Positions 5,340 to 11,472 of a stretch of 11,472 nucleotides of DNA are shown one piece after another. The stretch comes from an uncultured Porphyromonadaceae bacterium (lineage in GTDB: Bacteria > Bacteroidota > Bacteroidia > Bacteroidales > Muribaculaceae): positions 1 through 11,472 of the forward strand of contig CAMWUX010000016.1 in the NCBI GenBank assembly GCA_947177605.1, in the 5' to 3' direction. The position numbers and the translations under genes are program-made. Every line of letters begins with the position of its first letter. The stretch's first letter is position 1. The notes under the pieces are model-generated. The model searched no databases and was not told the DNA's origin. It saw nothing but the letters and a program-made list of their open reading frames with translations.

Positions 5340-6307
5340 TCAGCCTGATAGCCGCTCTCACCATAGGCCTCACGATCCCGGCCGAAAGCCGGATCATCGT
5401 ACCCGACTCACTCCGTCAGGGCGATAAGGTGATGATAGTCACCCCCTCATCGGGAACCGATGCGGCGACGATCAACAATGCCGTGGAGCGCCTGCGCCTC
5501 GATGGTTACGAACCTGTTGTAGCTCCTCACGCATATGACCGTCGCGGATCATACGGAGGCTCCGACAGCGCCCGCTTCGAAGATCTGCGAGTAGCCATTC
5601 TCGACCCCGAAGTCAAGGCAATATTCTGTGCCCGTGGTGGCTACGGAGCCGTGCATATACTTGAGGCGCTCGACTCCCTCCCCATAGCCGAAAATCCCAA
5701 ATGGATCATCGGCTTCTCCGACATATCCGCTCTCCATGCGCTCTGGAACAAGCATGGTGTAGCATCAATACATGGACCTATGTGTGGGCCGATCGGCCGC
5801 GATAACCGGGGCGCGGACGTAGAGACTATGATGAGTATGCTACGCGGAGAGCCGCTCGACTATACATTTGACGCGCATCCGCTTAACCGTCCGGGCAGCG
5901 TCACGGCACCTCTTACGGGTGGTAATATGGCGGTGATTGACGGCCTCGTGGCCACTCCGTTCGACATTATCGGACAAGGCGACGTTCTCTTCATTGAGGA
6001 TGTTGCCGAGCCGGTATATAAGATTGAGCGCCAATTGTATCGATTGAAACTATCGGGAGCGCTCGCCAATCTGTCGGGGCTGATAGTAGGGCATTTTACC
6101 GACTACCGGCCCGATGAGGATTTTTCATCAATGGAACGTATGATCGCCGATATGGTGGCTGAATACGACTACCCCGTGGCATTCGGCATACCGGTAGGTC
6201 ACGCATCACCCAATATGCCTTTGGTAGAGGGAGTATATGTCTCATTCCAAGTTGCGGGCGACGGCACGGTACACATTTATCAGAATCCCTATGCTCCGGC
6301 CCCCTGA
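5330..6307 (+). CDS. S66 LD-carboxypeptidase, copy 1 (possible N-terminal export signal)
   Basis: A muramoyl-tetrapeptide (LD-) carboxypeptidase of 325 residues. The family removes the terminal D-Ala from tetrapeptides of peptidoglycan or its recycled fragments. All parts of the Ser-Glu-His triad are visible: Ser130 in GFSDIS (128-133), Glu223 in FIEDV (221-225) and His291 in GIPVGHASPNMP (286-297). ARGGYGAVH (101-109) is the conserved loop before the nucleophile. Residues 1-17 (MSIISLIAALTIGLTIP) are hydrophobic and precede the usual family start (DSLRQGDKVMIV), so it may be exported or anchored. The n-region lacks Lys or Arg, which makes the signal peptide weak. The ATG overlaps the radical SAM gene by 10 bases, and the 3' end overlaps the second copy by 17 bases. 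The second copy is clearly a paralogue. Confidence 0.93.
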   Translation: MSIISLIAALTIGLTIPAESRIIVPDSLRQGDKVMIVTPSSGTDAATINNAVERLRLDGYEPVVAPHAYDRRGSYGGSDSARFEDLRVAILDPEVKAIFCARGGYGAVHILEALDSLPIAENPKWIIGFSDISALHALWNKHGVASIHGPMCGPIGRDNRGADVETMMSMLRGEPLDYTFDAHPLNRPGSVTAPLTGGNMAVIDGLVATPFDIIGQGDVLFIEDVAEPVYKIERQLYRLKLSGALANLSGLIVGHFTDYRPDEDFSSMERMIADMVAEYDYPVAFGIPVGHASPNMPLVEGVYVSFQVAGDGTVHIYQNPYAPAP

Positions 6308-7193
6308 TCTCCGCCCCGGCGACACAATCGCCATAATATCTCCTGCCGGAATTGCGCGCCGTCCGGCTACCGAAGAGGCTGCCGATCTGCTCTGCAGCCG
6401 TGGGTGGAAGGTGAGGATGATGCCCCACGCTCTCGGGCGACACGGCTCATTCAGCGGCACAGCCGATAAGCGCGCCTCCGATCTGACGGAGGCCATCACT
6501 GATCCCGAAATCAAGGCAATACTATGTAGCAGAGGTGGCTACGGAGCGGTGCATCTGCTTGATATGGTTTCGCCACAGCTTGTGGCCGATAATCCCAAGT
6601 GGCTGATCGGATTTTCCGACATATCGGCACTCCACTGCCTGTGGCTCAAGGCCGGTGTGGAGAGCATCCACGGCCCTATGGCAAAGCATATCCTGGCGTC
6701 CGCGGCTACTGAAAGCGTCAATCCGCTCGATCTGCGACATCTCGAACAGATACTAATGGGCAAGAGCGTTGAATATCAATTGGATCCACACCCGCTCAAT
6801 CACTTCGGCTTAGCTACGGGTACGCTCATCGGAGGCAATTTTTCGGTGATTTCGGCATTAGCGGATACTCTGTTCGATCCGTTCCTTACTCCCGATGCTA
6901 TCCTCTTCATCGAGGACATCAATGAGCCCGTATATAAAATCGAACGGCTTATCTACCGTCTGCGCCTGCGCACCGGCGACAACATCAAGGGGATGATAAT
7001 AGGCAACTTCACCGGCGCGGGGCCCGACCTCAACCACGCATCGATGTACGATATGATTCACTCTGCCACAGCGCCGATGCATATTCCGGTAGCGTTCGGC
7101 TTCCCGGCCGGACACGGCGGGTCGGCCTCACCGCTCATACTCGGAAGCGAGACTACGCTTCGTGTCGACGACCAAGGTGTCGTCATTTCATAA
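6291..7193 (+). CDS. S66 LD-carboxypeptidase, copy 2 (cytoplasmic type)
   Basis: A second S66 peptidase, 300 residues from the preferred ATG at 6291. Ser109 lies in GFSDIS (107-112), Glu208 in FIEDI (206-210) and His275 in FPAGHGGSASP (271-281), so the catalytic triad is complete. SRGGYGAVH (80-88) matches copy 1 nearly residue for residue. It begins MLRPPDLRPGDTIAI, the ordinary cytoplasmic LdcA start, with no signal peptide. This fits recycling of murein tetrapeptides to tripeptides inside the cell. An in-frame ATG at 6237 would add 18 residues lying within the end of copy 1; they do not match the family, so I rejected it. The start overlaps copy 1 by 17 bases, and the stop overlaps the convergent DUF486 gene by 11 bases. 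Confidence 0.93.
   Translation: MLRPPDLRPGDTIAIISPAGIARRPATEEAADLLCSRGWKVRMMPHALGRHGSFSGTADKRASDLTEAITDPEIKAILCSRGGYGAVHLLDMVSPQLVADNPKWLIGFSDISALHCLWLKAGVESIHGPMAKHILASAATESVNPLDLRHLEQILMGKSVEYQLDPHPLNHFGLATGTLIGGNFSVISALADTLFDPFLTPDAILFIEDINEPVYKIERLIYRLRLRTGDNIKGMIIGNFTGAGPDLNHASMYDMIHSATAPMHIPVAFGFPAGHGGSASPLILGSETTLRVDDQGVVIS
7183..7193. other. 11-bp convergent coding overlap
   Basis: The last four codons of the plus-strand carboxypeptidase and of the minus-strand DUF486 gene share these bases. There is no intergenic space for a terminator between the two operons, and I see no clear hairpin plus T-run nearby. Confidence 0.9.
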
Positions 7194-7554
7194 ATATCAG
7201 GTACACGGCTGCTATGAGGAAACAGAAGGCAAGCAGGTGATTCCACCTGAGCTGGAATCCCTCAAACGCCCACAGGCTGAAAATCACGAATACCACGAGG
7301 GTGATTACCTCCTGTATCACTTTGAGCTGGAGTAGCGAGAAAGGGCCTCCGTTGCCTTCGAATCCTATGCGGTTGGCAGGTACCTGGCAGCAGTATTCGA
7401 GCAGCGCGATACCCCAGGAAAGCAGTATCACGGCATAGAGCGGCCATGATGTAGTGACGCCCGCCGAGTGGAGCTTGAGATGTCCGTACCAGGCAAAGGT
7501 CATGAACACATTGGAGACTACGAGGAGGCAGAGGGTGATGATTGCGGCTGACAT
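7183..7554 (-). CDS. DMT-family/DUF486 small membrane protein
   Basis: A 123-residue inner-membrane protein of the DUF486 family, distantly related to small drug/metabolite transporters. No transport substrate is established. Four membrane helices are predicted by eye at about 4-24, 35-54, 77-98 and 104-122. Family motifs are FAWYGHLK (20-27), EYCCQVPANR (53-62) and LLQLKVIQEVITL (74-86). The length is normal. The ATG lies 3 bases after the mfd stop (TAA-TAT-ATG), so the gene is the tail of the S41-mfd operon and likely depends on its promoter. The 3' end overlaps the last codons of the convergent carboxypeptidase. No Shine-Dalgarno is visible. Confidence 0.92.
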   Translation of the reverse strand: MSAAIITLCLLVVSNVFMTFAWYGHLKLHSAGVTTSWPLYAVILLSWGIALLEYCCQVPANRIGFEGNGGPFSLLQLKVIQEVITLVVFVIFSLWAFEGFQLRWNHLLAFCFLIAAVYLIFMK

Positions 7555-7557
7555 ATA

Positions 7558-10500
7558 TTATAGTGGAGATAACTGGAGTATGTGGCCGAGGATATCTACG
7601 GCCTGTTCGACTGTGGTGACATTGCTGATGGCGAAACTGCGGCGGCCGCCATTGTCGCGTATACGGCAGCGTCGCGGATTCTCCTGAAGGTAGTGAAGCA
7701 GACGGCCAAACATAGGCGACTGATAGTAAGCCTTGTTGGTCTCGTCGACAAAGTATACATACATCTGACCTTGCTTGAGCGCGACTTTCTCAATACCGAG
7801 TTTACGGGCCAGACGGCGCAGACGCGGTATGCGCAGGAGCTCCTCGGCTTCGGGCGGAAGCGCTCCGAAGCGGTCGTTGAGACGATCGCGGAAAGCCTTC
7901 AGGTCGAGTTCGCGCTCTATCGAATCGAGTTCCTGATATAGCGAGATACGCTGGCTATCCTGCGGCACATAGTCGGCCGGCAGCAGCAGCTCCATATCGG
8001 ATTCGATGACGCAATCAGCCACAAAATCTTCGGCATCGCCATGCTCATCGGCAGAATTGTCGCCAGTGGAGGGTGCGGCGGGGAGGTCAGGGAATTCTTC
8101 GGCGCGCAATTCAGTAACTGCCTCGCGCAGAATCTTCTGATACGTCTCATATCCAAGGTCGGCAATAAAGCCGCTCTGCTCGGCACCGAGCAGATTGCCG
8201 GCGCCGCGGATATCGAGATCCTGCATCGCTATGTGGATGCCGCTGCCAAGATCGGAGAAATTCTCGATGGCCTGCAGGCGGCGGCGCGCTATCGGGGTAA
8301 GCGGCTGTGCCGGCGGCACTGTGAGGTAACAGAACGCCTTTCGGTTGCTGCGGCCCACACGTCCGCGAAGCTGATGCAGTTCGCTGAGGCCGAAGTTCTG
8401 GGCGTTGTTGATTATAATGGTATTCACGTTGGGCATATCCACGCCCGACTCCACGATAGTGGTAGCGAGCAGGATGTCGTAGTCGTGGTTGGTGAAGTCG
8501 ATTATGGCCTTTTCGAGTTGCTCGGGGGGCATCTGTCCGTGGGCTACGGCGATACGCGCGTCGGGCACGAGGCGACGTATCATAGCCTCGAGTTCCGACA
8601 GGCCTTCGATGCGATTGTTGATAATAAACACCTGACCTCCACGCGCCATTTCAAAGCCGATGGCTTCGCTCACCATATCGTCGGTGAGGGCACACAGGGA
8701 TGTGAATATCGGATAACGGTTGCGCGGAGGTGTGGTGATAGCGGAGAGATCGCGCGCGCCCATCAGAGAGAACTGCAGTGTACGCGGTATGGGCGTAGCG
8801 CTCATGGTAAGCGTATCCACATTGGTCTTCAGCTGCTTGAGCTTCTCCTTCACGGCCACGCCAAACTTCTGCTCCTCATCGATGATAAGCAACCCGAGAT
8901 CCTTGAACTTCACGGTGTTGCTTACGAGTTTGTGGGTGCCTATGAGTATGTCGATCTTCCCTTCAGCGAGATCGGCAAGAATCTGGCGGGTCTGCTTTGC
9001 CGTGCGAGCACGCGACAGATAATCGGCTCTCACCGGGAAGTCGGCCAGACGCTGGGAGAAGGTACGGTAGTGCTGATAAGCCAGCACGGTGGTAGGCACG
9101 AGCACAGCGGTCTGCTTTCCGTCGGCGGCTGCCTTGAAGGCTGCGCGTATGGCCACTTCGGTCTTGCCGAATCCTACGTCGCCGCATATAAGGCGATCCA
9201 TCGGACGCGGGCTCTCCATATCAGCCTTCACGGCCTTGGTTGCAGTGAGCTGATCGGGCGTATCCTCGTAGATGAATGAAGCCTCCAGCTCATTCTGCAT
9301 ATACGAATCGGGCGAGAAGCTGAATCCCTGCTGCGCACAGCGCTGTGCGTACAGTTTGATCAGGTCGCGGGCGATATCCTTGAGCTTCGACTTGGTGCGC
9401 TCCTTGATACGGTTCCATGCGCCGGAGCCAAGTTTGTTGATGCGCGGCGGCTCTCCCTCTTTGCCACGGTATTTCGATAGCTTATGAAGAGCATGGATCG
9501 ACACGAAAATGATGTCGTCGTTGGCGTATGTAAGTTTGATAAGCTCCTGAGTGCGACCGTTGACATTCGTTCGGTAGAGTCCGGCAAACTTGCCTACGCC
9601 GTGGTCGACGTGCACCACATAGTCGCCCGGCTCGATGCTGGCCAGTTCCTTGAGCGACAAAGCCAGTTTGCCGCTGCGCGCACGCTCGGAACGCAGGCTG
9701 TACTTATGGAATCGGTCGAATATCTGATGATCGGTGAGTACGCAGGCATGAGTGGCATTGTCGATAAATCCCTCGTGGAGAGTAGCTTCCACGAAGGTGA
9801 AATCAATCTTGTCGCCACGGTCGGCAAAAATATCCTTAAGGCGCTGCCCCTGACGCTCCGACTCGCAGAGGATGTAGATCGTGTAGCCGTCGGCGAGATA
9901 TTGGGTGAGCGACTGCGATATGAGGTCAAAGTTTTTGTGGTAAAGAGCCTGCGGAGAGCATTGGAAGTCGATCGAGGCCTTCGCTCCCTCGGGAGGAGCT
10001 GCAGCCGCCGAAAATCCTACACGCACGAAGCTGTCGAGACGCGATACGATCTCCTCAGTATCGGCAAGCCGCTTCATGGCGTCGGCATCGAAATCGCCTG
10101 CTATCACAGCATTGGTGGATATGGCGCCGGCAGCTACCTGACGGAGCCGCTCGATGGTGTAAGCCTCATCGCGGAGAGCTATGACGGTATCGGCAGGGAT
10201 AAATGTGGTGATGGGCTGTCCGCCGTCGCCCGACTCCACGTTGGCGGTGATAGCCACCTCCTTGAGGCGCTCCTGCGAGAGTTGTGTCTGGACGTCGAAG
10301 GTGCGGATGCTGTCGATCTCGTCGCCGAAGAAGTCGATGCGGAGCGGGTATTCGAGGCTGAAGCCGAATACGTCGAGTATCGAACCGCGTACGGCTACCT
10401 GCCCCGGCTCATATACATAGTCGGTGCGTGTGAAGCCTGAATCGAGGAGCCAGCGCACTGTGTCAGTCATCTCGCGACGCTCCCCGGCACGGAGCGTGAG

Positions 10501-10935
10501 TGTACCGGCCCTGAGGTCGGTAGCCGCGGCCACCTTCTCAGCCATTGCTTCGGGATAGGTCACCACGAAGCGCATTGCGGGATCAGTGTGCCATCGGGCA
10601 AGTGTCTCCGTGCGGAGTATCTCGGAGGGGGCATCAGGCTGTCCGTAGCGGATATCGCGACGGAAGGCCGACGGAAGCATAGCCACGGCATCATCGCCTG
10701 CTATGCGCGTGAGATCGTGATACAGATAGCCGGCATCGTCGGCCGAATCACCTACCACGAGCACAGGGCTCTTGCCGCAAAGGCCGTAAAGCTCACTCAA
10801 AGCCATCGCTGCCGACGACCCCGCAAGTCCGTAGAGCTTCAGTCCGGACGATGCGCCGCTGCGCGAAAGCGCACTCTTCAGAGCACGCCGCCGCTGCGCG
10901 GTGAGAAACCGTTGTTGGATTTCGTCGAGTGTCAT
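7558..10935 (-). CDS. mfd: Transcription-repair coupling factor Mfd
   Basis: Mfd is a DNA translocase that displaces RNA polymerase stalled at lesions and recruits UvrA for nucleotide excision repair. The 1125 residues are full length. Residues about 30-350 form the UvrB-like damage module. The RNA-polymerase-interacting domain begins at IEPGDYVVHVDHGVGKFAGL (434-453). The RecG-like motor has Walker A GDVGFGKTE (585-593), the DEEQ box (686-689), SATPIPRT (712-719) and QLRGRVGR (855-862), followed by the translocation motif near 899-920. The C-terminal TRCF domain runs from about 976 (ESDMELLLPADYVP). An acidic, low-complexity linker (about 950-972) joins motor and C-terminal domain; length varies here in the family. 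The ATG overlaps the S41 protease stop by 4 bases, so translation is probably coupled. No frameshift or missing motif seen. Confidence 0.98.
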   Translation of the reverse strand: MTLDEIQQRFLTAQRRRALKSALSRSGASSGLKLYGLAGSSAAMALSELYGLCGKSPVLVVGDSADDAGYLYHDLTRIAGDDAVAMLPSAFRRDIRYGQPDAPSEILRTETLARWHTDPAMRFVVTYPEAMAEKVAAATDLRAGTLTLRAGERREMTDTVRWLLDSGFTRTDYVYEPGQVAVRGSILDVFGFSLEYPLRIDFFGDEIDSIRTFDVQTQLSQERLKEVAITANVESGDGGQPITTFIPADTVIALRDEAYTIERLRQVAAGAISTNAVIAGDFDADAMKRLADTEEIVSRLDSFVRVGFSAAAAPPEGAKASIDFQCSPQALYHKNFDLISQSLTQYLADGYTIYILCESERQGQRLKDIFADRGDKIDFTFVEATLHEGFIDNATHACVLTDHQIFDRFHKYSLRSERARSGKLALSLKELASIEPGDYVVHVDHGVGKFAGLYRTNVNGRTQELIKLTYANDDIIFVSIHALHKLSKYRGKEGEPPRINKLGSGAWNRIKERTKSKLKDIARDLIKLYAQRCAQQGFSFSPDSYMQNELEASFIYEDTPDQLTATKAVKADMESPRPMDRLICGDVGFGKTEVAIRAAFKAAADGKQTAVLVPTTVLAYQHYRTFSQRLADFPVRADYLSRARTAKQTRQILADLAEGKIDILIGTHKLVSNTVKFKDLGLLIIDEEQKFGVAVKEKLKQLKTNVDTLTMSATPIPRTLQFSLMGARDLSAITTPPRNRYPIFTSLCALTDDMVSEAIGFEMARGGQVFIINNRIEGLSELEAMIRRLVPDARIAVAHGQMPPEQLEKAIIDFTNHDYDILLATTIVESGVDMPNVNTIIINNAQNFGLSELHQLRGRVGRSNRKAFCYLTVPPAQPLTPIARRRLQAIENFSDLGSGIHIAMQDLDIRGAGNLLGAEQSGFIADLGYETYQKILREAVTELRAEEFPDLPAAPSTGDNSADEHGDAEDFVADCVIESDMELLLPADYVPQDSQRISLYQELDSIERELDLKAFRDRLNDRFGALPPEAEELLRIPRLRRLARKLGIEKVALKQGQMYVYFVDETNKAYYQSPMFGRLLHYLQENPRRCRIRDNGGRRSFAISNVTTVEQAVDILGHILQLSPL

Positions 10936-11472
10936 TTGGCCGGCTGAAGCAGACTGGTATATTTAGCCGGATCGGAAAGTATGCTCACGGCTTTCTTCAG
11001 CCCCTTGTCGGTGCGTAGAGCCGCAGCCACACCTCCCGGCTGATAATAATAGCGCTCAGCGAGTTCGCGCAATAGATACGGCTCTATATTGGGGCGCTGT
11101 ATGTCGAGATCGGCATCGAGCGAATGCTTCATAAGCTGCTCAAGCACCCCGATCTGATCCTCTACCTCGGGAGTCATGTAGCCTTCGAGAGTGGCCACCT
11201 CGCGCAGCAGCGACAGCGACTCGTCGCTCACCTTATCGTAATTAAGCCGATCGGGATCGATCGATCGCTTGAACATGGAGTAGATCGAATCCGTCACCAC
11301 GATGTCGTCGAGAGCCGGCCGCTCGGGATGCTCGGCCGAATATCGTGTGGCGAAGTCATCGATCCAATTGCCGGTCACGAGATTATAGACCAGTCGGCTG
11401 GTGTTGTCGTAAGTCACTTCCTCGTCGGGGGATATGCCTCGGCCGTCGCGTACGGTACGACCAGCGCGGGTC
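10932..11472 (-). CDS. S41 C-terminal processing protease, C-terminal fragment
   Basis: The last 179 codons of an S41 (Ctp/Prc-type) serine protease; the 5' part lies beyond the right edge. These enzymes act in the periplasm on envelope proteins, using a PDZ domain and a Ser-Lys dyad, both outside this window. The fragment opens with GRTVRDGRGISPDEEVTYD, the conserved end of the S41 catalytic domain. A helical C-terminal extension typical of Bacteroidetes homologues follows: TGNWIDDFATRYSAEHP, then IEPYLLRELAERYYY and SDPAKYTSLL near the end. A GTG at 11417 could look like a start, but the frame stays open and conserved upstream to the edge, so it is internal. The stop overlaps the mfd start (ATGA). 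Confidence 0.9.
   Translation of the reverse strand, partial: TRAGRTVRDGRGISPDEEVTYDNTSRLVYNLVTGNWIDDFATRYSAEHPERPALDDIVVTDSIYSMFKRSIDPDRLNYDKVSDESLSLLREVATLEGYMTPEVEDQIGVLEQLMKHSLDADLDIQRPNIEPYLLRELAERYYYQPGGVAAALRTDKGLKKAVSILSDPAKYTSLLQPAK

Noticed and set aside
6237..6290. 18-codon N-terminal extension of the second LD-carboxypeptidase
   Set aside because: The extra residues do not resemble the family or a signal peptide and lie inside the end of the first copy.
8041..9279. Long open frame (412 codons) on the plus strand
   Set aside because: It lies wholly antisense to the helicase core of mfd, shows no recognisable motifs, and its composition reflects the complementary strand of a codon-biased gene.
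9484..10440. Long open frame (318 codons) on the plus strand
   Set aside because: Antisense to the UvrB-like and RNA-polymerase-binding parts of mfd; no domain pattern or start signal.
11415..11417. GTG as the start of an independent 161-codon gene
   Set aside because: The frame continues upstream to the edge and encodes the conserved GRGISPDEE end of the S41 domain, so this is an internal Val codon.

Overview
The window looks like chromosomal housekeeping DNA from a Bacteroidales bacterium, perhaps Muribaculaceae-like. The evidence is two TAnnTTTG-type -7 boxes in the only real intergenic gap, start codons mostly without Shine-Dalgarno sequences, and Bacteroidetes-type versions of Mrp, the C-terminal processing protease and Mfd. 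It is very gene dense: thirteen genes, mostly with 4-base ATGA overlaps or gaps of a few bases. The largest gap is 72 bp. I see no mobile elements, CRISPR arrays, RNA genes or phage genes.

Layout. (1) Positions 1-1978, minus strand: an NAD-dependent epimerase/reductase, a 91-residue membrane protein of unknown function, type II 3-dehydroquinate dehydratase (aroQ) and the 5' end of pyruvate kinase (pyk), which runs off the left edge. (2) Positions 1979-2050: a divergent promoter region built as a 40-bp imperfect palindrome with a -7 box at each end. (3) Positions 2051-7193, plus strand: trmB (tRNA m7G46 methyltransferase), a secreted Sel1-repeat protein, an Mrp/ApbC-type P-loop ATPase, a COG0731-like radical SAM protein, and two tandem S66 LD-carboxypeptidase paralogues. 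(4) Positions 7183-11472, minus strand: the 3' part of an S41 C-terminal processing protease, mfd, and a small DUF486/DMT-family membrane protein. This last operon converges on the plus-strand operon, and the two coding regions overlap by 11 bp.

Functional themes. The plus-strand operon mixes tRNA modification (TrmB, perhaps the radical SAM enzyme), an Mrp ATPase, and cell-wall peptide trimming by two carboxypeptidases, one of which may be exported. The right-hand operon joins an envelope protease to transcription-coupled repair. The left-hand operon holds an oxidoreductase, a shikimate-pathway enzyme and a glycolytic enzyme.

There is no obviously new multi-gene system here. The most notable signals are regulatory: the palindromic bidirectional promoter, a likely leaderless start for the epimerase, and a 10-base perfect anti-Shine-Dalgarno match ahead of the unknown membrane protein in a lineage that seldom uses such sites. 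The pyk reading frame also meets an 11-base homopolymer exactly where its conserved active-site segment should be, at the very edge of the window.
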